Positions 42,492-51,908 of a DNA stretch of 64,000 nucleotides are shown here, one piece after another (position 1 is the stretch's first letter; each line of letters begins with the position of its first letter). A program made the position numbers and the translations under genes. Where the stretch lies: assembly GCA_030142985.1 (NCBI GenBank), contig CP125320.1:997639-1061638 (forward strand). Reading direction: 5' to 3'. Origin of the DNA: Candidatus Ruthturnera sp. Tsphm01 (lineage in GTDB: Bacteria > Pseudomonadota > Gammaproteobacteria > PS1 > Pseudothioglobaceae). The notes below the pieces were generated by a model. The model saw only the letters and a list, made by a program, of their open reading frames with translations. It was not told the origin of the DNA and did no database searches.

Positions 42492-43232
42492 TTATACTTG
42501 ATTGTCAATATCAATAAATTGGTGCTTAATATTAAATTTATCACTTAGATGCTGGCATAAGGCTTGTACGCCATAACGCTCAGTAGCATGGTGTCCTGCG
42601 GATACAAAAGCGATGTTATTTTCTTTAACAATCGCTGGGATTTGCTCAGAGACTTCACCCGTTATAAAACAATCAGCGTTAATATTAATAGCGTGGTCGA
42701 TGTAGTTTTGTGCACCGCCACTACACCATGCAATGCGTTTTAATATTTTATCATTCGCACCAAAAACTAACGGCGTTCGTCTCAGAGCTTGTTTTATGGC
42801 ATTGGAAAAACTGCTTAGCGTGGTGTCAATCTCCCCTTGCCAGACTAGCGTATCGCCAATTGGGGTGGGGTTTTTAATGCCCAAGCGTTGGGCGAGTTGG
42901 GCATTGTTGCCAACTTTTGGATGGGCATCAAGTGGCAGATGGTAGGCGAATAAATTAATATCGTGATCTAATAATGCTTTAATGCGGTTTTTTTTGATGC
43001 CCGTTATGGTCAAGTTTTCATTTTTCCAAAAAAATCCATGATGGACAAACAGCGCGTCCGTCCCTTCATCAATCGCTCTATCAATCAAATCTTGATTAGC
43101 ACTCACGCCTGAGATGATTTTATCAATATTAGGCTTGCCTTCAATTTGCAAGCCATTGGGGCAATAATCATCAAACGTGTCTACATTAAGATAGTCATGG
43201 CAGTATGCGGATAAGGTCTTGTTTTCAATCAT
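42492..43232 (-). CDS. Nif3-like dinuclear metal-center protein (YbgI type)
   Basis: The 246-residue protein belongs to the NIF3/YbgI family (GTP cyclohydrolase 1 type 2 homologue). Metal ligands appear in LFVHHGFFW and AYHLPLDAHP at one end and SAGHHATERYG at the other. CSGGAQNYID is typical. The physiological role is unsettled. It starts 8 bases inside the hisC end, so it is coupled to hisC. Confidence 0.88.
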   Translation of the reverse strand: MIENKTLSAYCHDYLNVDTFDDYCPNGLQIEGKPNIDKIISGVSANQDLIDRAIDEGTDALFVHHGFFWKNENLTITGIKKNRIKALLDHDINLFAYHLPLDAHPKVGNNAQLAQRLGIKNPTPIGDTLVWQGEIDTTLSSFSNAIKQALRRTPLVFGANDKILKRIAWCSGGAQNYIDHAININADCFITGEVSEQIPAIVKENNIAFVSAGHHATERYGVQALCQHLSDKFNIKHQFIDIDNQV

Positions 43233-44286
43233 AGAAGCGTTTTACAAGGTTGATAAAGGTTCGATTTTGTGTTTGCGTGCCAATGGTAGCGCGCAAGCAA
43301 TCTGTTAATGCTGGGGCTGTGCTTAAATCTTTAATTAGCACGCCGTTCGCTTTTAAAAACTCGAACAAAAGATTGGCACTGGGTGCTTTGAATAAAATAA
43401 AGTTAGCTTGTGATGGGTAGACTTGCAAGCCACTAATTGCACCAAGCATGGATGACAATTTAGCACGTTCTTTGAGGATAATTTGTGCGTTCTTGTTGAT
43501 TTCATCTTTTTCTTTGAGAAGAAAATTCGCACTCGCTTGCGTGAGTATATTGATATTGTAAGGCAGGCGTAGTTTATCTAGTGCTGTCACCGTACTCTGT
43601 GCGCCAATTAACAAGCCTAGGCGCAAGCCAGCAAAACCGATTTTTGACACGGTTCTAAGCAATACTAAATTTGGATATTTATTGATATCTAGCAAAAAAC
43701 TGTCATCAGCATAGGCATAATATGCCTCATCAAGCACCACCAAAGCATTAGTTGAAGTGATGATTTTCTCAATAACTACTCTATCAAACGCATTGCCTGT
43801 TGGATTATTTGGATAAGCAATAAAAATTAATTTAGGATTATAGAATGCTATCGCTTTTTGCATGGCGTCAGCATCAATCTCAAAATCATTCGTCAATGCA
43901 ACACTTTGATAATTAAGCCGTGTAAATTTTGCAATCATCCCGTACATCACAAAACTTGGCTCAACGCTTAAAATAGTATCCCCCGTATCACATGCCAATG
44001 CCAATAGTTGAATCAGCTCATCCGAGCCATTGCCCAATAGCATGCCAAACTCATCAGGAATATCCATCAATTCACGCAAAGTTTGTTGCAACTCATCAGC
44101 ACTGGCATTTGGATAACGATTAAGCTGTGTATCGGCCAAATAGGCTAAATATTGCCCAGTTAACGCATCTGGCAAGGCAAATGGCGACTCCATTGCATCC
44201 AACTTCACCATATCATCAGAAAAAGGTACATGATAGGCATTAATTTCTTTAATATCAGGGCGTAGCCAGTTATTAATAAAACTCAT
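43225..44286 (-). CDS. hisC: Histidinol-phosphate aminotransferase
   Basis: This PLP enzyme acts in step 8 of histidine synthesis. The 353-residue fold-type-I aminotransferase has YPNNPTGNAFD, VLDEAYYAY, and the PLP Lys in LRTVSKIGFAGLRLG. The N-terminal LDAMESPFALP and RYPNASADELQQTLRE are characteristic of HisC. It overlaps thiD by 4 bases and the nif3-like gene by 8. Confidence 0.93.
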   Translation of the reverse strand: MSFINNWLRPDIKEINAYHVPFSDDMVKLDAMESPFALPDALTGQYLAYLADTQLNRYPNASADELQQTLRELMDIPDEFGMLLGNGSDELIQLLALACDTGDTILSVEPSFVMYGMIAKFTRLNYQSVALTNDFEIDADAMQKAIAFYNPKLIFIAYPNNPTGNAFDRVVIEKIITSTNALVVLDEAYYAYADDSFLLDINKYPNLVLLRTVSKIGFAGLRLGLLIGAQSTVTALDKLRLPYNINILTQASANFLLKEKDEINKNAQIILKERAKLSSMLGAISGLQVYPSQANFILFKAPSANLLFEFLKANGVLIKDLSTAPALTDCLRATIGTQTQNRTFINLVKRFYD

Positions 44287-45035
44287 GATGGTGGTTGTCG
44301 GTTGGGATGATATTGCATTTTACCGATACTTTTGGCGCTTAATAAAGTTTGATAGGTATAGTCCAGTGCGCGCTTGCAAGCAATTTCAATACCCAAGCCT
44401 GATGCAATTAATGCGCCGATTGCACTTGAAAGTGTACAGCCAGAACCATGATAATTACCTGGTAATTTTTGATAAACAAAACTTTGAACTAGTGTTCCGT
44501 AATGATACAAACAATGCTCAATTACATCATCAGATACATCGGTTTTGGTGAGTAAAATCCAACTGCAATTAAGTTTTTCAATCGCTTTTTGTTCATCTTC
44601 TTCATCTGCCAAAATTTGTAATTCTGCCAAGTTAGGTGTGATAATTTTTATCAATGGTAATAATTCTTGTATTAAAGCATCAACTAAAGACTTATCTAGG
44701 AAATGACAATCATTGCTGGATTTAACAATTGGGTCAAGAATAATTGTTTTATTTTTGACTAATCTAGCAATTGCTTTAATTTGCTTAATTGATGACAACA
44801 ACCCAATTTTCACCACTTCAAAATCAACATCGGCTTGTAAATGCTTAAATTGCTTAATAATCAAGCCACAATCTACCTCAACCAAACTTTCAACTGACGC
44901 TGTGTTTTGCACGGTAAGGTTAGTAGTAATAACAAGTGGTGTTACGCCAAATTGATTAATGCTTTCAATATCAGCAACTAACCCCGCACCGCCACAAGGA
45001 TCAAGTCCTGATAAAACTAAAACCGTATCATTCAA
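44283..45035 (-). CDS. thiD: Hydroxymethylpyrimidine (phosphate) kinase
   Basis: ThiD phosphorylates HMP and HMP-P for thiamine synthesis. The 250-residue ribokinase-fold protein shows [36 protein letters not shown], and the anion-hole [17 protein letters not shown] near the end. It lies in a tight run dsbA-thiD-hisC with short overlaps. No TPP riboswitch is evident. Confidence 0.93.
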   Translation of the reverse strand: MNDTVLVLSGLDPCGGAGLVADIESINQFGVTPLVITTNLTVQNTASVESLVEVDCGLIIKQFKHLQADVDFEVVKIGLLSSIKQIKAIARLVKNKTIILDPIVKSSNDCHFLDKSLVDALIQELLPLIKIITPNLAELQILADEEDEQKAIEKLNCSWILLTKTDVSDDVIEHCLYHYGTLVQSFVYQKLPGNYHGSGCTLSSAIGALIASGLGIEIACKRALDYTYQTLLSAKSIGKMQYHPNRQPPS

Positions 45036-45645
45036 GTTTGCTTTCTTTTTTAATTAAAAAATCCACCACTTTTAGCATGTCAGAGTGCGAACCTGCATGT
45101 GTGGCATCGGTTAAATACTTACCATTAATAATCATAACTGGCACGCCAGTAATCTTATATTTAAGTGTATTTAACTTGGATTTATTGACTTTAATTCTTA
45201 CACTAAAGGAATCGAATGCTTTTTCTACTTTGTTTTTACCAATACCAAAGTTTGCCACCCAGTCAACAAAACTCTCTTTAGAGTTAAAGCGCTTATTCTT
45301 TGTATGGATTGCATCAAATAACACCTCGTGCAATTCTTTAACTAAATTTAACTCCTCTAACACAAAGTAAAAAATCGCCCCATTTAGCCAACGCTTAGAA
45401 AACATAGCTGGTTGGCGCACAAACTCAACATTGCTGGGTTTGGTTTTGAGCCATCCATTCATTAAAGGCTCAAGATTATAGCAATGTGGACAATAGTACC
45501 AAAACAACTCACGCACCTCAATTTTATCGCCCGTTGTAGTTTTGACTGGTTTATCAAGCACTACGTAATCTATACCAGCTTCATAATCCTGCGAAAATGC
45601 AAAACTAGAAAATGTAATCAGCAGAGCAAATAGTATCTTTTTCAT
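45028..45645 (-). CDS. dsbA: Thiol:disulfide interchange protein DsbA
   Basis: This is a periplasmic disulfide oxidase. The 205-residue protein has a signal ([15 protein letters not shown]), the CPHC active site in [13 protein letters not shown], and cis-Pro in [13 protein letters not shown]. It overlaps thiD by 8 bases. Exported Dsr cytochromes and lipoproteins may depend on it, although CXXCH heme cysteines must be re-reduced before heme attachment. Confidence 0.95.
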   Translation of the reverse strand: MKKILFALLITFSSFAFSQDYEAGIDYVVLDKPVKTTTGDKIEVRELFWYYCPHCYNLEPLMNGWLKTKPSNVEFVRQPAMFSKRWLNGAIFYFVLEELNLVKELHEVLFDAIHTKNKRFNSKESFVDWVANFGIGKNKVEKAFDSFSVRIKVNKSKLNTLKYKITGVPVMIINGKYLTDATHAGSHSDMLKVVDFLIKKESKLE

Positions 45646-45647
45646 GG

Positions 45648-46130
45648 CTATTCCTTGTTTAAGATTTTAATATTATACGATTTTAACTCATCCATAGTTG
45701 CACGTAACTGCATATAAGTTTGGCGCTGTTGTGGATGGATTAGATTTGGGCTTAATTCTGCCAATGGCATAAGCACAAAGTTATATTTCAAAATATCGCC
45801 TCTTGGCAGGTTGTGGCTTTTATCAACGACCATGTCATACAAGGTTAAATCAAGATCAATTGAGCGTGATGAAAATTTTGGCAAACGCCTATCTCTACCA
45901 AGATTATCTTCAATTTTATGCAAAACACTAACCACTCCAGAGATTGTTAAATTAGTCGTTGCATTAATGCCAATATTATAAAAATCATCACCTTCAAAAC
46001 CAAAGGCTTTGGATTTATAAACTCTAGAAAAAACCGTATTTTCAAATACTGCCTTAATAGCATCGACAGCCTTAGACAAATTTTTTCTGCGGTTTTGATT
46101 CGAGCCGATATTGATATGAATATTAGCCAT
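45648..46130 (-). CDS. folK: Hydroxymethyl-dihydropterin pyrophosphokinase
   Basis: FolK activates the pterin for dihydropteroate synthase. The ATG at 46130 ([18 protein letters not shown]) is preferred; the longer frame adds seven residues inside folB. The 160-residue protein has [34 protein letters not shown] and [19 protein letters not shown], the standard HPPK motifs. It overlaps the folB end by 8 bp. Confidence 0.93.
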   Translation of the reverse strand: MANIHINIGSNQNRRKNLSKAVDAIKAVFENTVFSRVYKSKAFGFEGDDFYNIGINATTNLTISGVVSVLHKIEDNLGRDRRLPKFSSRSIDLDLTLYDMVVDKSHNLPRGDILKYNFVLMPLAELSPNLIHPQQRQTYMQLRATMDELKSYNIKILNKE

Positions 46131-46476
46131 TGCTACGCTCAATAATGACACCCACTCCTTGTGCGCCTGTCAATACTTCGCCTTTATTTAAAGTGAGTTT
46201 TATCCAAGTAACTTCAAATTCTTTTAGTACAATTTGGGTGATTTGTTCTGCCAAAGTCTCAACCAACTGGAACTCACTATTTTGCACAAAGTCAATTAAG
46301 CGCTTCGACACCGCCTTATAATCCAAGGCCTGATTAATATGGTCAGTTTTACTAGCGGCATTAATATCAGCTGACATTTCAATATCTAGTACAATATTTT
46401 GACGAATCTTTCGCTCCCAATCGTAAATACCAATAACGGTATCAATTTTTAATCCTTGTATAAATACAATATCCAT
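46123..46476 (-). CDS. folB: Dihydroneopterin aldolase
   Basis: FolB makes 6-hydroxymethyl-dihydropterin. The 117-residue protein has IQGLKIDTVIGIYDWERKI, LDYKAVSKRL, QLVETLAEQI with the catalytic Glu region, and LTLNKGEVL near the end with the catalytic Lys. First gene of the folB-folK pair; divergent from plsY. Confidence 0.94.
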   Translation of the reverse strand: MDIVFIQGLKIDTVIGIYDWERKIRQNIVLDIEMSADINAASKTDHINQALDYKAVSKRLIDFVQNSEFQLVETLAEQITQIVLKEFEVTWIKLTLNKGEVLTGAQGVGVIIERSNG

Positions 46477-46527
46477 AGTAACATCTTAAGCAACTAAAAT
46501 TACTCACAATTAAACCAAAGAAGCATT

Positions 46528-47142
46528 ATGTTACCTGAGTTATCCTTTGTTATTCTCCTTCTCCTTGGTTATCTAATTGGCTCAATTTCAACAGCAATTA
46601 TTGTTTGTAAAATACTTAATTTTCCCGATCCTAGAACCTGGGGCTCAAACAACCCGGGGGCCACCAATGTATTACGCATTGGTGGCAAAAAAGCGGCTGC
46701 AATCACACTCATTGGTGATGGGCTTAAAGGTGCAATTCCAGTGTTAATTTCCCACCACTTAAACTTTAATATGCTTGATATTACTTGGATTGTTTTGGCA
46801 GTATTTTTAGGTCATATATATCCTATTTTCTTTGGCTTTAAAGGTGGAAAAGGGGTTGCAACTTTCTTAGGTGCTTTGCTCGCTCTTAGTTATCTTACTG
46901 GACTTAGCTTTATCACCACTTGGGTTTTTGTGGCAAAAGTACTAAAAATTTCATCACTCTCGGCACTAATCGCTACCGCACTCACACCAGTTTATTTTTA
47001 TCTAATTAATGATAATTTAGCCTCTACCTATATCATAATCTTAATTTGTCTGTGGATTTTTTACACACATAGAAGTAATATTAAAAGACTGCTTAACAGC
47101 AAAGAAAAGAAAATTAACCAACACTCAAAAAAATACTTATAA
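46528..47142 (+). CDS. plsY: Glycerol-3-phosphate acyltransferase PlsY
   Basis: PlsY transfers acyl from acyl-phosphate to glycerol-3-phosphate in the inner membrane. The 204-residue protein has about five to six helices and the PlsY signatures GSISTAIIVCK, SNNPGATNVLRIGGKKAA, GHIYPIFFGFKGGKGVAT and YTHRSNIKRLL. The C-terminus is basic. Intact; back-to-back with folB as in other gammaproteobacteria. Confidence 0.95.
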   Translation: MLPELSFVILLLLGYLIGSISTAIIVCKILNFPDPRTWGSNNPGATNVLRIGGKKAAAITLIGDGLKGAIPVLISHHLNFNMLDITWIVLAVFLGHIYPIFFGFKGGKGVATFLGALLALSYLTGLSFITTWVFVAKVLKISSLSALIATALTPVYFYLINDNLASTYIIILICLWIFYTHRSNIKRLLNSKEKKINQHSKKYL

Positions 47143-47230
47143 CTTACTTGTTAAACATTATAATAAATAGGATTTTTAACAAAAAAATACAACTCGTTAC
47201 ATTTTTTATAATTCAAACACCATAAATAAC

Positions 47231-48202
47231 ATGTCAATAAGAAAAAAATTTAGTAAAAAAGATGCTAAAAAGAAAATAAAGAAAATTAGTGAAAAAGATG
47301 CTAAAAAGAAAATAAAGAAAATTAGTGAAAAAGATGCTAAAAAGAAAATAAAGAAATTACAAAATAATAAACACGTTATGCATAAAAACAATACTATGTC
47401 TGGCAATGCGTTGTTAAGTTTATCAAAAATAGTAGGGGATTACCCTTATTCTAAAAAGATGAGTGTTGAAGAATACGAAAGTGAAAAGTATTTATTACAA
47501 ACAGAACTACTAAAGGCACAAGATTGGATTAAAAATCATGACAAAAAGGTTATCTTGCTGTTCGAAGGTCGCGATGCGGCTGGAAAAGGCGGCACAATTA
47601 AACGCTTTATGGAGCATCTTAATCCGCGCGCTGCACGTGTCATTGCTCTAGAAAAACCATCAAGAGTAGAATTAGGACAATGGTATTTTCAACGCTATAT
47701 TAAACATTTCCCTACTAATGGGGAAATGTTATTATTTGACCGATCTTGGTATAATAGGGCTGGTGTAGAACGTGTTATGAGCTTTTGTAAAAACTCAGAA
47801 TATCTTGAGTTTATGCGACAAGCGCCATTATTAGAACGCATGTTAGTTAATGATGGATTTATGCTTTCTAAATATTGGTTTTCTGTTAGTCGCCAAGAAC
47901 AATTAAGACGCTTTCAGTTGCGTAAAAACGATCCTTTAAAAAGATGGAAGTTAAGTGAAATAGATTTACAATCATTAACCAAATGGGATCAATATACCAA
48001 GGCTAGAAAAGACATGTTCTTTTATACCAATACTGCTGACTCGCCTTGGATTGCCGTAAAATCAGACGATAAAAAACGTGCAAGAGTTAATTGTATTAGG
48101 CACTTTCTTTATAACTTGGATTATGCCAACAAAGATACTAAAATAGTTTTCGAGCCTGATTCGAAAATTATTGGAAGTGTAAGTAATCTATATAAAAAAT
48201 AA
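47231..48202 (+). CDS. ppk2: Polyphosphate kinase 2 with lysine-repeat N-terminus
   Basis: The 323-residue PPK2-family enzyme moves phosphate between polyphosphate and nucleotides. Walker A is in FEGRDAAGKGGTIKRFMEHL, the Walker B region in LFDRSWYNRAGVERVM; EQLRRFQLRKNDPLKRWKLS is the PPK2 lid. Before the catalytic domain (from about residue 60) lies an unusual N-terminus of three near-identical 12-residue repeats (KDAKKKIKKISE), encoded by a 36-bp tandem repeat. PPK2 normally lacks this. It may tether the enzyme to polyphosphate or nucleic acid. A 40%-lysine protein is encoded 11 bp downstream. Confidence 0.9.
   Translation: MSIRKKFSKKDAKKKIKKISEKDAKKKIKKISEKDAKKKIKKLQNNKHVMHKNNTMSGNALLSLSKIVGDYPYSKKMSVEEYESEKYLLQTELLKAQDWIKNHDKKVILLFEGRDAAGKGGTIKRFMEHLNPRAARVIALEKPSRVELGQWYFQRYIKHFPTNGEMLLFDRSWYNRAGVERVMSFCKNSEYLEFMRQAPLLERMLVNDGFMLSKYWFSVSRQEQLRRFQLRKNDPLKRWKLSEIDLQSLTKWDQYTKARKDMFFYTNTADSPWIAVKSDDKKRARVNCIRHFLYNLDYANKDTKIVFEPDSKIIGSVSNLYKK
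47255..47358 (+). repeat. 36-bp tandem repeat in ppk2
   Basis: GATGCTAAAAAGAAAATAAA recurs at 47261, 47297 and 47333, a 36-bp period, with about 2.8 units almost identical at base level. It keeps the reading frame, so copy-number change would lengthen or shorten the lysine-rich N-terminus by 12 residues without breaking ppk2. Confidence 0.92.
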
Positions 48203-48213
48203 GGAAGCTCCTA

Positions 48214-48486
48214 ATGTCAAATATAAAAAAACAACTGAAAGTTGCTGTACAAATTGCCAAGAAAGCAGAAATTAAAGCCTTAATTGCAACTGAAAAAGCT
48301 CAAAAAGCCGTTAATAAGATAGCAAAACTAAAAAAAGAACTAGGTTCACAACATAAAAAAATAGTCAAAAAAATTAAAAAAAATAAGAAAAGCATTAAAA
48401 AAAATAAGAAAAACAATGATAAGAAAATAAAATTCTTTGCTAAAAAGAGAATAAAAAAAGCAAAGAAGAAGAAATCCTTAAAATAA
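48214..48486 (+). CDS. Lysine-rich histone-like protein downstream of ppk2
   Basis: Of 90 residues about 36 are lysine, mostly in the second half (KKIKKNKKSIKKNKKNN and a KKAKKKKSLK tail). The first 45 residues form a predicted amphipathic, Ala/Lys helix (VAVQIAKKAEIKALIATEKA). GGAAG lies before the ATG, 11 bp past ppk2, so it is cotranscribed. It resembles histone H1-like basic tails (AlgP/HctB type). Binding to polyphosphate or DNA is inferred from charge and from the gene pair. Confidence 0.72.
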   Translation: MSNIKKQLKVAVQIAKKAEIKALIATEKAQKAVNKIAKLKKELGSQHKKIVKKIKKNKKSIKKNKKNNDKKIKFFAKKRIKKAKKKKSLK

Positions 48487-48573
48487 TTCTAGTTTTTTAA
48501 CTGGTCTGCGGCACTAATCAACATAAAAAGTGGACCAATAATTATTCTTAGGAATGGTTTTTTCAATGAATAA

Positions 48574-49332
48574 CTAAGTTTTGATATTCACGCCTTTTTT
48601 AAGTAGATAAAAAGCAAATATTGCCAATATGGTAATCATGCTCAATAAAACTAAAATTGACACCCAAAACTCAGAGGTGCTCACACCTAAAAATCCCAAT
48701 CTAAAACTATCAACCATGTAATAAATAGGATTGAATTTAGATATATCCTGCCAAAATTGTGGCAATATTTCCACACTATAAAACATACCACCAAGATAAG
48801 TCATGGGCATTAAAATAAAAGTAGGAACAATGGAGATATCATCAAACGATTGGGCAAATATGGCATTAATAAACCCTGCTAATGAAAATAATATCGAGGT
48901 GAGTAAAAAAGTAATCAGTATAATAAATATATTGTCTATTTTAAAATCAATAAAAAACCACACAGCAATAAAAACGCCCAATCCAACCGCAAATCCGCGT
49001 GCCACACCACCAGAAACATACCCTAATAAAATAATCCAATAAGGTACAGGCGCAACTAACAACTCCTCAACGCTATGGTTAAATTTTGCTAGAAAAAATG
49101 ATGCCACTGTACTGGCATAAGAATTGGTAATAATGGTCATTAAAATCACGCCAGGGATAATGTAGTGTAAATAATCCACGCCCTGCATATCTCCAATGCG
49201 CTCACCCATCAAACCACCAAAAATCAACAAATATAATGACGTAGTAATAATAGGTGGAAAAACAGTTCGCACCCAAATACGAGAGAATCTTAAAATCTCC
49301 TTAACAACAATAGTTTTATAAGCAATCCACAT
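48574..49332 (-). CDS. ABC-2 type transporter permease (YadH-like)
   Basis: This is the inner-membrane permease of an exporter. The start at 49332 (MWIAYKTIVVKEI) is set by AAGGAG just upstream; a longer frame exists. The 252-residue protein has six helices and the ABC-2 motifs LMGERIGDMQGVDYLHYIIPG (in pieces) and FILMPMTYLGGMFYSVEILP. The ATG overlaps the ATPase stop (TAATG). The YadGH type is most likely; substrate unknown. Confidence 0.9.
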   Translation of the reverse strand: MWIAYKTIVVKEILRFSRIWVRTVFPPIITTSLYLLIFGGLMGERIGDMQGVDYLHYIIPGVILMTIITNSYASTVASFFLAKFNHSVEELLVAPVPYWIILLGYVSGGVARGFAVGLGVFIAVWFFIDFKIDNIFIILITFLLTSILFSLAGFINAIFAQSFDDISIVPTFILMPMTYLGGMFYSVEILPQFWQDISKFNPIYYMVDSFRLGFLGVSTSEFWVSILVLLSMITILAIFAFYLLKKGVNIKT

Positions 49333-50249
49333 TATATCTCCTTGTTGGTTAAACATAAAAATAAGGTTTCTAAGCGATTTTGCGTACTACGAACATGCTC
49401 CACACTAACACCCTGCACGCTTAGATTTTGCAATACATTGGTGATATTAACATCTGAACCTAATGTGACTTGTAATGAATAATCATCCAAGCGTTCACAT
49501 TTAAAATTATCAGTTACTATTGTTTGAGGTAGTTTTGTTGAGCTTTCCAAAATCAGCACCTGTTGGTCAACTTGTGACAATAATGCCTTCATACTAGTTT
49601 GTTTAATTACCTCACCCTTGTTTAGGATGGCGATATTACGGCAAAGTGACTCAGCCTCTTCAAGATAATGCGTGGTTAAAATAATGGTCATGCCTTGACG
49701 ATTGAGCTTACCCAAAAAATGCCACATTGAGCGACGTATTTCAATATCAACACCCGCAGTAGGCTCATCAAGAATTAATATTTTAGGTTGATGAATAAGC
49801 GCTCTTGCCAACATTAAGCGACGCTTCATACCGCCCGATAATGATTTGGCTATATCAAAACGCTTGTCCCAAAGCCCTACTTCTTTGAGTAAAAGTTCAG
49901 CTTGAATTCTAGCTTTTGACTTGGCAATACCATAATAACCCGCTTGATTAATCAAAATTTCCTCAATAGGTTCAAAAGGGTTAAAGTTAAATTCCTGTGG
50001 CATTAGTCCAATTAATTTCTTCACCTGATTGGCATGGCTGTTTTGATTAAACCCCAATACCTCAATATTGCCTGAAGTTTTATTAAGTAGCCCGCAAATA
50101 ATACCAATAACTGTTGTTTTTCCTGCACCATTACTACCTAATAGTGCAAAAAAATCACCTTGCTCAACACGAAGATTGATACCTTTTAGTGCTTCCAATT
50201 GATTGGCATAGGTTTTTTTTAAACCTTGAATGAATAGTGCGGCTGACAT
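49332..50249 (-). CDS. ABC transporter ATP-binding protein (YadG-like)
   Basis: The 305-residue ATPase has Walker A in LGSNGAGKTTVIGII, the signature SLSGGMKRRLMLARAL, Walker B in ILILDEPTAGVDIE, and TTHYLEEAESLC. A ~80-residue C-terminal extension follows. It pairs with the ABC-2 permease just downstream. It diverges from aceF across a 120-bp region. Confidence 0.93.
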   Translation of the reverse strand: MSAALFIQGLKKTYANQLEALKGINLRVEQGDFFALLGSNGAGKTTVIGIICGLLNKTSGNIEVLGFNQNSHANQVKKLIGLMPQEFNFNPFEPIEEILINQAGYYGIAKSKARIQAELLLKEVGLWDKRFDIAKSLSGGMKRRLMLARALIHQPKILILDEPTAGVDIEIRRSMWHFLGKLNRQGMTIILTTHYLEEAESLCRNIAILNKGEVIKQTSMKALLSQVDQQVLILESSTKLPQTIVTDNFKCERLDDYSLQVTLGSDVNITNVLQNLSVQGVSVEHVRSTQNRLETLFLCLTNKEI

Positions 50250-50372
50250 AATAAATGTAACTTATAAAAAAAATAGGATAAAAAATCAAAACATTTTAAC
50301 ATTTATCCCCTTTTATTAACTATTTTTGCGATAATTACCCACTTTAAATTGTTTTCTAAACATGTAAAACTT

Positions 50373-51908
50373 ATGACAAGCATAAAAAATATAGCGCTAC
50401 CTGATATTGGCGATTTTGATGAGGTTGAAGTAATCGAGATTTTAGTAGGCATTGGCTACAAGATAAACACTGATGACAGTATAATCACCCTAGAAAGCGA
50501 CAAAGCTTCCATGGAAATTCCAAGCCCTTTTACGGGTATTGTCACAAAAATTGACGTCAGTATTGGCGACAAAATTAAACAAGGTGATGTCATTTTGAGC
50601 GTTGAAAGTGAAGATGATGACCTTCAAAATACTAACCAAAGTGCCGAAACTAAACATTCTAAGCCACAAATCGTACCCGTTGTTGTGCCCGATATTGGAG
50701 ATTTTGATGAGGTTGAAGTGATTGAAATTCTAGTCAGCGCAGGTGATGAATTGTCTGTGGAAGATAGTATCATCACTTTAGAAAGCGATAAAGCCTCAAT
50801 GGAAATCCCAACACCAGTTGCGGGCAAGGTCATTGATATTAATGTTGCGCTAGGTGATAAAATCGCCCTAGGCGGGCTAATTCTTAATGTTGAAAGTATG
50901 GATGTAGAAAAAGCACCAAAAACACCTACCGAGACTAAAATAGAAAACCCTACACCCGCACCGATACCAACCCCTAGTACACCAGTACCTGTAACCACAA
51001 ACACTATTCAAGCAATTTCGACTCTACCCAAAGGCAATTCGCACGCGTCGCCTTCTATTCGTAAACTGGCTAGAGAATTAGGTATTGATTTATCATCTAT
51101 CACTGGTACAGGGCAAAAAGGCAGAGTTTTAGATACTGACCTTAAAAACTATGTTAAACAAATAATAACCTCTGGCAATTTAGGTGGTGGCATTCCTAAA
51201 ACGCCTGTGATTGATTTTTCCAAATTTGGCGACACTGAAACACTAGCACTATCCAGAATTAACAAACTATCTGGTAAGCACTTAACCGCATGCTGGCTAA
51301 ATATCCCCCACGTTACCCAATTTGACGAAGTCAACATTAATCAAATGGAAGCGTACCGACAAGAACAAAAAGCCAACGGTGTTAAACTTACTCCTCTAGT
51401 TTTTATCATGAAAGCACTGGTTCAAACGTTAAAAAACCATCCACGTTTTAATGCCTCACTTGATGAATCAGGTGAAAACTTGATTATTAAAAAGTATTTC
51501 AACCTAGGCATTGCAATGGATACGCCAAAAGGCTTAATTGTGCCAGTAATTCGTGATGTTGAACAAAAATCATTGCCTGATTTGGCTAAAGAGCTCTTTG
51601 AAACTTCAAAAAATGCACGAGAAGGTAAACTAAAACCTGCTGATATGCAAGGCGCAGGTTTGACCATTTCCAGTTTAGGTGGTATTGGTGGTACGCAATT
51701 TACTCCCATTGTTAATGCGCCAGAAGTGGCTATCTTGGGCGTATCACGCTCATATTTCAAACCTGCTTGGAATGGTGAAAATTTCACCCCCGCTTTAACA
51801 TTACCACTGGCGTTATCCTATGACCACCGCGTGATTGACGGCGCACAAGGCGCACGGTTTATGGCGGAGTTAAACGACACTTTGCAAAACATGAAGGGGA
51901 TTGTATGA
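50373..51908 (+). CDS. aceF: Dihydrolipoamide acetyltransferase (E2) of pyruvate dehydrogenase
   Basis: This is the E2 core of the pyruvate dehydrogenase complex. The ATG at 50373 (MTSIKNIALPDIGDF) is preferred to the one eight codons upstream. The 511-residue protein has two lipoyl domains, each with the lipoylated Lys in LESDKASMEIP. A Pro/Thr-rich linker, a peripheral subunit-binding domain (HASPSIRKLARELGIDL) and the acetyltransferase core with the catalytic YDHRVIDGAQGARFM follow. Its stop overlaps the lpdA start by 4 bases. The E1 gene aceE, usual in first position, is not adjacent. Confidence 0.95.
   Translation: MTSIKNIALPDIGDFDEVEVIEILVGIGYKINTDDSIITLESDKASMEIPSPFTGIVTKIDVSIGDKIKQGDVILSVESEDDDLQNTNQSAETKHSKPQIVPVVVPDIGDFDEVEVIEILVSAGDELSVEDSIITLESDKASMEIPTPVAGKVIDINVALGDKIALGGLILNVESMDVEKAPKTPTETKIENPTPAPIPTPSTPVPVTTNTIQAISTLPKGNSHASPSIRKLARELGIDLSSITGTGQKGRVLDTDLKNYVKQIITSGNLGGGIPKTPVIDFSKFGDTETLALSRINKLSGKHLTACWLNIPHVTQFDEVNINQMEAYRQEQKANGVKLTPLVFIMKALVQTLKNHPRFNASLDESGENLIIKKYFNLGIAMDTPKGLIVPVIRDVEQKSLPDLAKELFETSKNAREGKLKPADMQGAGLTISSLGGIGGTQFTPIVNAPEVAILGVSRSYFKPAWNGENFTPALTLPLALSYDHRVIDGAQGARFMAELNDTLQNMKGIV

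Noticed and set aside
44250-45100. TPP riboswitch near thiD
   Set aside because: thiD overlaps its neighbours on both sides, leaving no leader, and no THI-box sequence was seen.
47206-47406. Minus-strand ORF of repeated FFLASFSLIFF
   Set aside because: It is the complement of the lysine repeats in ppk2. The hydrophobic repeats are an artefact of AAA/TTT codons.
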